Part shown: positions 1 through 6,717 of the stretch, piece after piece
Layout: every line of letters begins with the position of its first letter
How positions within the stretch are numbered: position 1 is the stretch's first letter
Virus record (IMG/VR): IMGVR_UViG_3300049259_000090
Span: 1 to 27,692 of that record
From: a virus
Strand: one strand, 5' to 3'
Length of the DNA: 27,692 nucleotides
Made by a program: the position numbers and the translations under genes
Notes under the pieces: model-generated
The model's database searches: none
What the model saw: the letters and a program-made list of their open reading frames with translations, nothing else
What the model was told of the DNA's origin: nothing

Positions 1-1415
1 CCGCCGGCGCCCAGGGCGCGAGCGCGGTGCTCGGGGCGGCCGGGTCGCTGGCTGCGGCGGCTGTCCAGGGGGTCCAGGGCACGGCACTGAACGGGACCGG
101 ACAGCTCACTGCCCTGGCCACCCAGCTCGCCGGCGTCACGCTGCCCGGTACCGGCTCGCTGTCCGCCGCAGCCGGCGGTTCCCAGCCGGGCGCGGCTGCG
201 CTGTCCGGTACCGGCTCGCTGACCACGGCAGCTGTCCAGGGCGCCATCGCTACGCTGGGGGCCGCAGGGTCGCTGGCCATAGCGGCTACCCAGCTCGCCG
301 GCGCCACGCTGGGGGCCGCGGGCTCGCTGGCCGCGCTGGTCACTGAACGCCCGGCAGCCGTCACCCTCGGCGGGGCCGGGTCGGTCGGCAACCTGGATAT
401 CACGGGAGCCCCGGCCACGCTGGGCGGCGCGGGCGCACTGGCCACGGCAGCTGTCCAGGGTGTCCAGGGCACGGCACTGAACGGCACCGGGCAGCTCATC
501 TCCCTGGCCACCCAGGCGGCGGGCGCGACGCTGGGAGCAGCGGGCTCGCTGACGTCCCCGGGCACCCTGGCGGCCACGGCCGCCCTGAGCGGCACCGGGC
601 AGCTCACCGCGTCGGCTGGCGGGTCCGCGGGCGGCTCCGCAGCACTGAACAGCGCGGGCTCCCTGAGCACGGCGGCGGTCCAGGGGATTACCGCTGCCCT
701 CGGCGCGGCCGGAAGCCTGGCTACGGCCGCCACGATCGCGTCTGCAGCCATCCTGGGCGGCGCAGCCTCGCTGACTGCCCCGGCGATGACACGGAGCAGC
801 ACCACGCTGGGAGCTGCGGGCTCGGTCGGCAGCCTGGACATCACCGGGGCGCCGGCCGTGCTGGGAGCCGCAGGCTCGCTGGCCGCAGCCGCCGTCCAGG
901 GCGCGGCTGCGGTCCTGGCCGGGGCCGGGTCGCTCGGCGCCACCGCCGCGAACGGGTCCGTGCTCGGCGGCACGGGCTCGCTCACGACAGCTGGCACGCT
1001 CCAGGTGCCGTCTGCGCTGGCCGGCACGGGCTCACTGGCCGCGGCAGGAGGCCCGGCCGGGGCTGCTGCACTGGCCGGCACGGGCTCGCTTACGGCAGCT
1101 GGCACGGTCCGCGTGCCAGGCGCGGCCACGCTGGCTGGCACGGGCACCGTGATCGGGACTGGCACGCTCAAGGCCGCCAGCACGCTGGCCGGCACGGGCT
1201 CGCTGGCCGGGGCGCCTGTCATCCGCGCCGGGACCATCCTCGGCGGGGCCGGCTCGCTGGACGCGAGCGCGATCACCCATCCCCCGCAGATCAAGGGGTT
1301 CAGCCAGGATTACGCCGTGACCGAGCCGGTGCAGGGCTCGTCCGCGGTAGCCGAGGCAGCCGGGATGTCAGCCCTCGTCAGCGCTGGGGCGGCCAGCTCC
1401 TCCGGCGTATCCTGA
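1..1415 (+). CDS. Gly/Ala-rich repeat protein, possible capsid fibre or decoration protein (5' partial)
   Basis: The frame is open to the left edge, so the true start lies upstream; the first internal GTG is at 27. About 470 visible residues are nearly all tandem repeats of 14-19 residues with the core L-x-G-x-G-S-L-x-x-A, typical of a beta-solenoid or extended fibre. The repeats include whole duplicated blocks, for example the segment around VQGVQGTALNGTGQL, seen twice. The last 45 residues leave the pattern and contain the only clusters of charged and aromatic residues (QIKGFSQDY), so they may form a folding or attachment domain. The gene ends 49 bases before a head-tail connector-type gene, which suggests a structural role on the head or neck. 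No catalytic motif is visible. The function is inferred from repeats and position only; a tail-fibre role or an unrelated surface repeat protein is possible. Confidence 0.7.
   Translation, partial: AGAQGASAVLGAAGSLAAAAVQGVQGTALNGTGQLTALATQLAGVTLPGTGSLSAAAGGSQPGAAALSGTGSLTTAAVQGAIATLGAAGSLAIAATQLAGATLGAAGSLAALVTERPAAVTLGGAGSVGNLDITGAPATLGGAGALATAAVQGVQGTALNGTGQLISLATQAAGATLGAAGSLTSPGTLAATAALSGTGQLTASAGGSAGGSAALNSAGSLSTAAVQGITAALGAAGSLATAATIASAAILGGAASLTAPAMTRSSTTLGAAGSVGSLDITGAPAVLGAAGSLAAAAVQGAAAVLAGAGSLGATAANGSVLGGTGSLTTAGTLQVPSALAGTGSLAAAGGPAGAAALAGTGSLTAAGTVRVPGAATLAGTGTVIGTGTLKAASTLAGTGSLAGAPVIRAGTILGGAGSLDASAITHPPQIKGFSQDYAVTEPVQGSSAVAEAAGMSALVSAGAASSSGVS
61..515 (+). repeat. Long direct DNA repeat inside the repeat-protein gene (61-125 and 451-515)
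   Basis: Two 65-base stretches 390 bases apart are nearly identical, differing at only a few positions, and both begin ctgtccaggg and end cctggccacccag. A second repeated pair encodes the GSVGxLDITGAP segment (about 385-424 and 826-862). They show recent internal duplication of whole repeat blocks and could allow length change by recombination. Confidence 0.75.
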
Positions 1416-1438
1416 TGGCAGCGGAGCGCTAACCGGCC

Positions 1439-1463
1439 GGCCGCCTCTCGGAGGGAGGTGGCC
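1439..1463 (+). promoter_or_regulatory. Hairpin burying the ribosome binding site of the connector gene
   Basis: GGCCGCCTC at 1439-1447 can pair with GAGGTGGCC at 1455-1463: nine pairs including one G-U, with a 7-base loop. The right arm is the Shine-Dalgarno sequence GGAGGTGG, and the arm ends two bases before the ATG at 1465. Comparable structures precede the genes at 9434 and 12691. The pairing is seen directly; translational control is inferred. Confidence 0.5.
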
Positions 1464-1464
1464 G

Positions 1465-2407
1465 ATGACCGCTACGGTCTTTTTTCGATAACGTCAACGA
1501 GATCGCGCTGATCTCCAACACGTTCACTAACGCCTCGGGCGTCGCCGCCGACCCGACCACGGTCTCCTGCATCGTCACCGACCCGTCGAACACGTCCGTC
1601 GCGCATTCCTACGCCGGGACGCTGCCCGCTGACATCACCAAGATCGGCACCGGCAAGTACACCCTGGCCGTACCGTGCTCCCCGGCCCTGGCGGGAATCG
1701 ACGGGCTGTGGGGGTACGAGTGGATCGGCACGGGCGCGGTCTCTGATGTCCAGCCGGGCACCTGGCGTGTCCTGCCGGCCGGCCTCTCCCAGCTGTTCTA
1801 CGTCGGGCTAGAGGAGATGAAGGACCGGCTCGGGATCACTGACAGCAGCACCGACTACGCGCTGCAGACCGCCATCGCGTCGGCGAGCGGGTGGGTCAGC
1901 GAATATTGCGGCCGGCACTTCTACCGGATCACCGAGACGCGCACCTTCGTGCCGTACGACATCTACAGCCTCGCGGTCGATGACCTGGTGACGGTGACGG
2001 CGCTCAACGTGGACTATGACGGCGACGGGATCTACGAGCAGGTCTGGACCCAGGGCACCGACTACCAGCTGCTTTTCGGCAAGGACCGGTACAACCTGGG
2101 CTCGCTGGGCGTGGCCCGGCCGTACGAGAAGATCCGGGTGATCACCTCGGGCCGGACCTTCCCGTTCACCTGGCCGTTCTCGCCCGCCAACCGGGTGCAG
2201 ATCGCCGGCACCTGGGGCTGGCCGGCCGTGCCGCCGATGGTGGCCGAGGCGACGCGCATCCTGACGGCGGACGAGTTCAGAATGAAAGACGCCCCCTTCG
2301 GAGTTGCCGGGGTCAGTGATCTGGGTTTGGTCCGCATACAATCGAACCCTTGGCTGGTAGAGAACCTGGCCAGGTACATCAAAGGCGGCCGGAAGGTCGG
2401 AGTATAA
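1465..2407 (+). CDS. Head-tail connector-type protein with an N-terminal extension; frame broken near codon 6
   Basis: The C-terminal part (from ATG 1817, MKDRLGITDSSTDYALQTAI onward, about 196 residues) resembles the HK97 gp6-like head-tail connector family, an all-helical protein that joins the neck ring to the portal. The same frame is open back to 1469 without any ATG, GTG or TTG, and encodes about 110 further natural-looking residues (DNVNEIALISNTFTNASGV...). The only start with a strong ribosome site is ATG 1465 (MTATVF), in another frame that stops at 1489. Joining the two needs a +1 shift, or removal of 4 bases, at the T6 run 1480-1485, giving 312 residues. Either the small N-terminal head protein and the connector are fused, or 1817 is a separate start; GAGGAG directly abutting 1817 is too close to serve as a normal ribosome site. 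An HNH gene follows 7 bases downstream. Confidence 0.72.
1480..1486 (+). other. Frame break A: T6 run in codons 6-7 of the connector gene
   Basis: Reading from ATG 1465 gives GTC TTT TTT CGA TAA. The conserved frame resumes at TTC GAT AAC (1484). TTT at 1480-1482 and TTC at 1484-1486 are synonymous. Removing 4 T's restores a product starting MTATVFDN; removing one T gives MTATVFFDN. It could be a homopolymer indel, a mutation, or a site of +1 shifting or hopping. Confidence 0.75.
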
Positions 2408-2414
2408 TAAGTGC

Positions 2415-3206
2415 GTGATAGATGACCAGACAAAATGCACCTGGAAAAAGTGCCCCCGGCCTCTCAGGTACAAGAAGCAGAAGCTGTGTTCAGCGCACTA
2501 CCAGCGGCAGCGTGACGGCCGGGACATGGATGCCCCGTTCAAGGGCAGCCAGCGAGGTTGCGCCCATCCTGGATGCGGCCGGCCTCATGCGGCTAAAGGC
2601 TGGTGTGCGGCGCATTACCAGCGCAAGCTGCGCGGCGATGACATGGACGCCCCGCTCGGGGAGCCGAGAACGTGCTCGCACCCGGGCTGTGGTCGCCCGC
2701 ACAGTGCCCGGGATTACTGCTCGGCGCACTACCACCGGAAGTTCGTCCTGCATTCCGACATGGACGCCCCGATCCGGGACCGCCGGCGCAAAGGCGAGCC
2801 GCCGCCTGAGTGCGCCTGGACTGGCTGCCGTAAGCTGCGCCGGTTCACGAGCGGCCTGTGCCCGCGGCACGAGCGCCGACGCAAGGCCGGTAACCCGATG
2901 GACGGGCCGGCTTACTATCACGACACTCGCGGCTGGATCACGGACAAGGGCTACCGGAAAATCAAAATCGACGGCCGGAACGTCTTCGAGCACCGGCTGG
3001 TCATGGAGGAGATCCTGTGCCGTCCGCTGCTGCGGCAGGAGGAAGTCCATCACAAGAACGGCATCAAAGACGACAACACGCCCGGCAACCTGGAACTCTG
3101 GGTGTCATGGAAGGGCCAGCGCGTAGATGACTTGATCGAGTTCGTCGTGGCGAATTACCGGGACCGACTGATTAATGAGCTGGCCAGAATACGGAGTGTG
3201 ACATGA
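2415..3206 (+). CDS. HNH endonuclease with four tandem zinc-binding modules
   Basis: Likely a free-standing homing endonuclease. GTG start 7 bases after the connector gene; 263 residues. Residues 8-160 carry four modules of the form C-x4-C-x11-C-x2-H, with variations in the last, each followed by a conserved D-M-D-A-P or P-M-D-G-P tail. These probably bind zinc and DNA. The C-terminal part is an HNH_3-like domain: EHRLVMEEIL, then EVHHKNGIKDDNTPGNLELW, with the paired histidines, the Asn of the N-position and the NLELW end of the fold. The spacing and motif order match phage HNH homing enzymes. It sits between the connector and a group of tiny accessory genes, in the same direction as the late genes. 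The upstream neighbour has a frame break at ~1480. Confidence 0.88.
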   Translation: MIDDQTKCTWKKCPRPLRYKKQKLCSAHYQRQRDGRDMDAPFKGSQRGCAHPGCGRPHAAKGWCAAHYQRKLRGDDMDAPLGEPRTCSHPGCGRPHSARDYCSAHYHRKFVLHSDMDAPIRDRRRKGEPPPECAWTGCRKLRRFTSGLCPRHERRRKAGNPMDGPAYYHDTRGWITDKGYRKIKIDGRNVFEHRLVMEEILCRPLLRQEEVHHKNGIKDDNTPGNLELWVSWKGQRVDDLIEFVVANYRDRLINELARIRSVT

Positions 3207-3358
3207 CAGTAAGCGAGAACGAGGAAGCCCGGCAGTCAGCGGACCAGATCACCAGGCCCGGTGCCGTCCTGGTAACGGAGACGGTGCGGGCCGAGCGAGC
3301 CGGGCCGGAACCGGTGGATGACGAGGACATCAGGAGGGAGCCGGGATGTTCGTCCTGA
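3203..3358 (+). CDS. Small acidic protein, 51 residues
   Basis: The ATG overlaps the TGA of the HNH gene (ATGA). The product starts MTVSENEEARQSADQ and ends EDIRREPGCSS. It is mostly charged, with no membrane segment or known motif. Start-stop coupling on both sides and good codon use support it as a real gene. Function unknown; small proteins of this kind between neck genes of actinophages are common and mostly uncharacterised. Confidence 0.55.
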   Translation: MTVSENEEARQSADQITRPGAVLVTETVRAERAGPEPVDDEDIRREPGCSS

Positions 3359-3435
3359 CGACGGCCAGCTGCAGCGCGCTGGTACCGGTGATCATCCCCA
3401 GGGCGGGCGGATCACGCGGCGGGCGCGGCCGGTGA
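3346..3435 (+). CDS. Very small protein, 29 residues
   Basis: ATG 3346 is preceded by AGGAGGGAG at a suitable distance. It reads MFVLTTASCSALVPVIIP followed by a Gly/Arg tail and stops at 3433-3435. It overlaps the end of the previous gene by 13 bases, and its TGA overlaps the GTG of the next. The hydrophobic first half could touch a membrane, but it is short. Kept mainly for its ribosome site and coupling. Confidence 0.4.
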   Translation: MFVLTTASCSALVPVIIPRAGGSRGGRGR

Positions 3436-3539
3436 GGACCCGGAGATGCTGGATATGCCACGTGCTCGGCCAGGTGCCGTGCGGGCCTCCCTACTGGGCT
3501 CTCCGGCGGCATCTAAGGCGGATAGCCGGAAGCGCATGA
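3432..3539 (+). CDS. Small basic Cys-containing protein, 35 residues
   Basis: GTG 3432 overlaps the preceding TGA (GTGA). It reads MRTRRCWICHVLGQVPCG and continues with a strongly basic tail (WALRRHLRRIAGSA). The C-x2-C plus a later Cys suggest a small metal-binding fold. Its stop overlaps the ATG of the next gene. No function assigned. Confidence 0.45.
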   Translation: MRTRRCWICHVLGQVPCGPPYWALRRHLRRIAGSA

Positions 3540-3778
3540 AGATCAGCATCCTGATCGAGAAGCGGCGGCTGATCATCCAGGCGGCGGGGTGGTCCCTGGT
3601 CGACATCGACGTCCTGTCCCGGCTGCGTGCCACCCCGGTCCGGACGGTCCCGGACGTTCCCGGGCATGACCCGCACGGCACCCTGGCCGCCCAGGTGGAG
3701 CAGGCCAGCGAGCCATCCCCCGGTTTCGGCTTCGCCGGTTCGGTGGCCCCGGTCGTGGCCCGGAAGGATCAGCCATGA
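3536..3778 (+). CDS. Hypothetical small protein, 80 residues
   Basis: The ATG at 3536 overlaps the TGA of the previous gene, which makes it the natural start, although the frame is open further upstream. The product starts MKISILIEKRRLIIQAAGWS, with a compact predicted alpha/beta first half, then a Pro/Gly-rich second half ending VVARKDQP. No recognised domain. The stop at 3776-3778 overlaps a further ATG that opens a 9-codon reading frame (3775-3801), and that in turn overlaps the start of the phosphoesterase. The whole chain 3203-3801 therefore looks translationally coupled. Confidence 0.6.
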   Translation: MKISILIEKRRLIIQAAGWSLVDIDVLSRLRATPVRTVPDVPGHDPHGTLAAQVEQASEPSPGFGFAGSVAPVVARKDQP

Positions 3779-3797
3779 CCAAGGCAAAGAGGGGCTC

Positions 3798-4430
3798 ATG
3801 ACCACTAAGATCGCCGTCGTCGGGGACCTGTCATTCGGAGACCCGGACAACCTGGCCAAAGTACTGGATGCCGCCCTGCTGTCCGCTGACCTGGTGATTC
3901 AGGTGGGTGACCTCCATCCGGCCTACCCGCAGGTGACGTCCCGGTGGTCTACGAGCGGGCACAAGCTGCTCCCGCTCCCCGGTAATCACGATACTGATTA
4001 CGACTCGATCGGCTGCCCGCGCACCTGGAACCGCACATCGGACGACGGCCTGGTGACGCTGCTCGGGCTGGACAACTCAGCCGGGAGCCTGACCCAACCG
4101 GGGAAGAACCTGTTCGGGCAGCCGAAATCGACGCCGTTCGAGTTCGCGTTCGCCCACATGCCGCCGGTCGACATGGTGCTCCCGGACGGGAATCTCAACA
4201 GCCATAACATGGCCGAAGCCGGCGGCGGTGCGGATGCCGAGTGGCTGACAGGCCAGCTCAGCGGCCGGGCGGACATGATGGCCTGCGGTCACTACCACGG
4301 ATTTACCTACCAGCAGGCCAGGTTCGGCCCGCTGATTGTCGACGGCAGGGGCGGGGCCGGCGGGGTCACGGCCTACACCCTGATCACCGTTACCGAAGAC
4401 GGCTGGGTTCTCCACTCGGTGCAGGTCTGA
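3798..4430 (+). CDS. Calcineurin-like metallophosphoesterase
   Basis: 210 residues from ATG 3798, with GAGGGG upstream. The metal-binding motifs of the calcineurin-like fold appear in order: GD at 9-10, GDLH at 37-40, GNHD at 62-65, AHMPP with H120, and GHYH at 164-167. The first motif is normally D-x-H; here it is D10-L-S12, so one metal ligand is replaced by Ser. These enzymes hydrolyse phosphomono- or phosphodiesters using two metal ions. The natural substrate cannot be told from sequence; nucleotide or nucleic-acid substrates are usual for phage versions. It lies among accessory genes between the connector and the tail terminator and is not needed for a minimal tail, so it is probably a cargo or takeover function. 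Confidence 0.85.
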   Translation: MTTKIAVVGDLSFGDPDNLAKVLDAALLSADLVIQVGDLHPAYPQVTSRWSTSGHKLLPLPGNHDTDYDSIGCPRTWNRTSDDGLVTLLGLDNSAGSLTQPGKNLFGQPKSTPFEFAFAHMPPVDMVLPDGNLNSHNMAEAGGGADAEWLTGQLSGRADMMACGHYHGFTYQQARFGPLIVDGRGGAGGVTAYTLITVTEDGWVLHSVQV

Positions 4431-4431
4431 C

Positions 4432-4494
4432 ATGGCCGCCCAGCCCGCTGTTTCCAAGGTCAGCGCCAAGGCCGGCGCGGCCGGGCCGAGCTGA
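4432..4494 (+). CDS. Possible 20-residue micro-ORF
   Basis: ATG 4432, one base after the phosphoesterase stop, reads MAAQPAVSKVSAKAGAAGPS. It resembles the Ala/Lys-rich start of the following gene in composition, so it may be a leader peptide or a decayed copy. There is no clear ribosome site. Confidence 0.25.
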   Translation: MAAQPAVSKVSAKAGAAGPS

Positions 4495-4505
4495 GGTGAT
4501 GAGCC

Positions 4506-5174
4506 ATGTCCGCTGCACCCAAGCACGCCAGGCGGAGCCCGGCCCAGGTCACGGCATCCAAGCGGTTCGCGGCAGCCGGGCGGGCCAGCCAGGCGGCTGC
4601 CAGGTCGGCGGCGATCGCCAAGACCGGCAAGCCGCCGCCGCGCAGCAAGAAGCAGCAGGCGGCGTCCCGGGCCTGGGCCTCGGCCGGGCGCGCGGCGCAG
4701 AAGGCCCGGCGCTCAGGCAAGCAGCCGGTCAAGCCCAAGGCCGCGGCGGCACGCTACCCTCAGCCGGGCCTGGAACTGCCCCCCGCAGGTCCAGGCGAAA
4801 GCCGGTTCTCGCTGCACCTCCTGCCCGCATGCGGCCCGGTGGCCCTGGCTGAGCACCTGGCCATGTTCACCGGGATTCACCTGCCGGACGAATCCGTGCT
4901 GGCGCTGCACAATCAGGCCGGGGTCGTCAGCCTCGCTGAGCTGCTGGAACGTGCCGCAGCGGAAGGACTGGCCGGACCCGGCACGAAACTAGCCTGGTTC
5001 GAGCGCTGCGACCCGGACACCGCCGTGCCGGGGCTGATCTGCGGTATCGAGCTGCCCGGCATCGGCTACCACGCGGTGCTGCTGCGCGAGGCCGGGATGC
5101 TGAGCTGGGGCCGGGTGCTGCCGCTGGCAGGCCGGCCGGACGAAGCCTGGTGGCTGGAGTGGGAGGCAGAGTGA
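4506..5174 (+). CDS. Fusion of a histone-H1-like basic tail to a C39/papain-like cysteine peptidase domain
   Basis: 222 residues. Residues 1-85 are Ala/Lys/Arg/Ser-rich with almost no acidic residues (SPAQVTASKR, PPPRSKKQQAASRAW), like a histone H1 or actinobacterial nucleoid-protein tail. After a Pro-rich hinge the C-terminal part looks like a C39/C1-type cysteine peptidase fold: PACGPVALAEHL with Cys109, then GIGYHAVLL with His189, followed by LSWG at 199-202. The Cys-helix and G-x-H-A-V-L-L strand are what one expects for this fold, but activity is unproven. It could be a DNA-associated protease, a packaged internal protein, or an inactive relative. The next gene's GTG overlaps its stop, so they are coupled. 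Confidence 0.65.
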   Translation: MSAAPKHARRSPAQVTASKRFAAAGRASQAAARSAAIAKTGKPPPRSKKQQAASRAWASAGRAAQKARRSGKQPVKPKAAAARYPQPGLELPPAGPGESRFSLHLLPACGPVALAEHLAMFTGIHLPDESVLALHNQAGVVSLAELLERAAAEGLAGPGTKLAWFERCDPDTAVPGLICGIELPGIGYHAVLLREAGMLSWGRVLPLAGRPDEAWWLEWEAE

Positions 5175-5398
5175 GCGAGGAGCCAGAGGAGCCGGAAGTG
5201 CCGGACCTGGAGACGATCTTGCGGGCCAGCCAGGGCATCTCGCCGGACATGGGCGGGGCTATCCAGGCTATGGCCCAGATCCACGCCGACTGGCGCCAGG
5301 CGTGGGAGGCCACAGGCCGGTTCAGTTCCGAGGAGGCGTTCGAGCTGGTGCGCATCCTCGTCGCGTCATCCGCCGGGGGGATCCGGTCACTCGGGTAG
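5171..5398 (+). CDS. Small acidic helical protein, 75 residues
   Basis: GTG 5171 overlaps the TGA of the previous gene, so it is preferred over a GTG 21 bases upstream. It starts MSEEPEEPEVPDLETILRAS and ends SSAGGIRSLG. It is mostly helical with an acidic N-terminus, similar in style to small phage proteins containing QIHADWRQAWEATGRF. Function unknown. Its last 12 bases overlap the end of a convergent minus-strand gene. Confidence 0.7.
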   Translation: MSEEPEEPEVPDLETILRASQGISPDMGGAIQAMAQIHADWRQAWEATGRFSSEEAFELVRILVASSAGGIRSLG

Positions 5399-5668
5399 GG
5401 ACGAGGCCGGGAGCGAGCGCGGCAGGGCCTGGACGAGCCGGGCCAGGAACTCGGTCACCGTCTCGCCCTCATCCCACTGCTGGTCGTCGGTGATGATGAC
5501 CCGCAGGTAGCCAGGCGCGTCCGGATAGCTCTCCCTCCAGTTATCCCCTGCCCACTGACTGACGATGACGTTTTCGAGGATAGCAGCGGACGGGCTCGCC
5601 GCGCGGACCGGGACGTACCGGGTGCCGTCGATCAGCACGGTCCGGGGCGGGGGTTCCGGGTTGCTCAT
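5387..5668 (-). CDS. Hypothetical protein on the minus strand, 93 residues
   Basis: ATG start (MSNPEPPPRTVLIDGTRYVP). A Pro-rich N-terminus is followed by a compact alpha/beta region with acidic patches (ITDDQQWDEGETVTEFLARL). The amphipathic pattern and codon use fit a real protein. It opposes the surrounding late genes and overlaps the preceding gene tail to tail by 12 bases, which suggests an independently transcribed cargo gene. No domain recognised. Confidence 0.6.
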   Translation of the reverse strand: MSNPEPPPRTVLIDGTRYVPVRAASPSAAILENVIVSQWAGDNWRESYPDAPGYLRVIITDDQQWDEGETVTEFLARLVQALPRSLPASSLPE

Positions 5669-5754
5669 GGCTCACCAGGGTATCCGGGCGCTATCCTGAT
5701 CTGGCAGCGGGCCGGAGGGACCGGACCCAGGGCAGAGGCTAGCGGAGCACCTGT

Positions 5755-6081
5755 GTGCACCACCTCTGGCTGGAGTTCCTCCACTGGCTCGGCCTGGACA
5801 GCGCCTCGGGAACGGCTTACCTGTTCTGGAGCGGCTTCGCAGGCGACATCACGCTGCTGTTCGCCATCCTGGCTGCTCCCTGGATTCAGTGGAAACGGCA
5901 CAGCTGCCAGGTCCGGCGGTGCTGGCGGTTCGGCCGTCACCCGTTCGCCGACCCGGACGAGCGCACGATCCGGCAGCTGTGCTGGAAGCACCACCCGGGC
6001 GTGGAAGTCAAGCAGCTCACCGTCCGGCACCTGCAGGAACAGCACCACCTCTACCTCGGCAGGAAACCAGGACGAGGCTGA
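5755..6081 (+). CDS. Single-pass membrane protein with a basic His-rich tail
   Basis: 108 residues from GTG 5755 (a second GTG lies at 5753 in another frame). An N-terminal amphipathic segment MHHLWLEFLHWLGLDSASG is followed by one hydrophobic span (about 22-44, YLFWSGFAGDITLLFAILAA), then a cytosolic-looking basic domain with WRFGRHP, CWKHHPG and VKQLTVRHL. I recognise this as a widespread actinophage membrane-protein type, with the pattern H-WL-E-(short)-SG-x-Y-FWSGFxxDI and a C-terminal RxGRHP..CRKHHP. No function is established. A holin accessory or a superinfection-related role is possible. The intergenic region 5669-5754 upstream may hold the promoter for both this gene and the divergent minus-strand gene. 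Confidence 0.75.
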   Translation: MHHLWLEFLHWLGLDSASGTAYLFWSGFAGDITLLFAILAAPWIQWKRHSCQVRRCWRFGRHPFADPDERTIRQLCWKHHPGVEVKQLTVRHLQEQHHLYLGRKPGRG

Positions 6082-6122
6082 CAGGCGTTACGGCGCGCAT
6101 GACGGCGGACCGGAGGGCGAGC

Positions 6123-6506
6123 ATGGCTAAGACCACGCTGACCGGGCCGCGCGGCGAACTCGTCATCGAGCGCGAGGTCATCCCCGTGCACTACCTGTCC
6201 GATATCAACGCGGACTGGGAATTCACCGACGCCGCCGGGCATAGGCATCACTGCGCGTACAAGGCTGCCGACCACTATCCCACCTTGATCCGCGTGACCT
6301 ACGAGACCTACTGGTGCGGCGAGTGCGACGACGAGCACGAGCTGGCGCACCTGGAGTGCCGCCAGTGCGGGGAGGTCATCCGGCCGGGCACCACCGGCCC
6401 CGGCACTAAGTACATCCCGGGCCTGCTCACCTGCACGCTGGACGGCGAGCTGATCACCCAGGAGCAGGCCATGGCACTGGCCGCGGAATGGGGGAACCAT
6501 GGCTGA
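6123..6506 (+). CDS. Zinc-ribbon-like small protein, 127 residues
   Basis: ATG 6123 is chosen because GGAGGG lies about 5 bases upstream; an ATG at 6099 without a ribosome site would add 8 residues. It starts MAKTTLTGPRGELVIEREVI. The middle contains WCGECDDEHELAHLECRQCG, two C-x2-C pairs typical of a zinc ribbon, within an otherwise beta-rich protein. Such small zinc proteins in phages often bind nucleic acid or partner proteins; nothing more specific is visible. It overlaps the next gene by 8 bases. Confidence 0.68.
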   Translation: MAKTTLTGPRGELVIEREVIPVHYLSDINADWEFTDAAGHRHHCAYKAADHYPTLIRVTYETYWCGECDDEHELAHLECRQCGEVIRPGTTGPGTKYIPGLLTCTLDGELITQEQAMALAAEWGNHG

Positions 6507-6717
6507 CCTGACGCTCGGGCCGGGGCCGATCTGGATCAGCCCGGAACCGCGCTGCCCCGTGCACGGGCAGATGCGCGAGGATCTTGCGGCCAGCGCCTGG
6601 ACCTGTGCCGGGTGGGACGGCGAAGGCTGCGATCACGTCGTCAGGAACGAGGACCGGGAGCCGGTGCTTATCGGCATCGCCGGGCCGATGACGATCCGGG
6701 GAGTGACCCGTGGCTAA
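6499..6717 (+). CDS. Small Cys/His protein, 72 residues
   Basis: ATG 6499 overlaps the end of the zinc-ribbon gene. It starts MADLTLGPGPIWISPEPRCP and carries C-P-V-H-G, then C-A-G-W-D-G-E-G-C-D-H, a likely single zinc site. The fold resembles a short treble clef or zinc ribbon. It overlaps the start of the tail terminator gene by 8 bases. Function unknown. Confidence 0.65.
   Translation: MADLTLGPGPIWISPEPRCPVHGQMREDLAASAWTCAGWDGEGCDHVVRNEDREPVLIGIAGPMTIRGVTRG

Noticed and set aside
5692-5697. TATCCT as a -10 promoter box (also on the opposite strand near 7145 and 12012)
   Set aside because: No matching -35 element at a suitable distance and the motif also occurs in coding sequence (about 1409), so it is not reported as a promoter.
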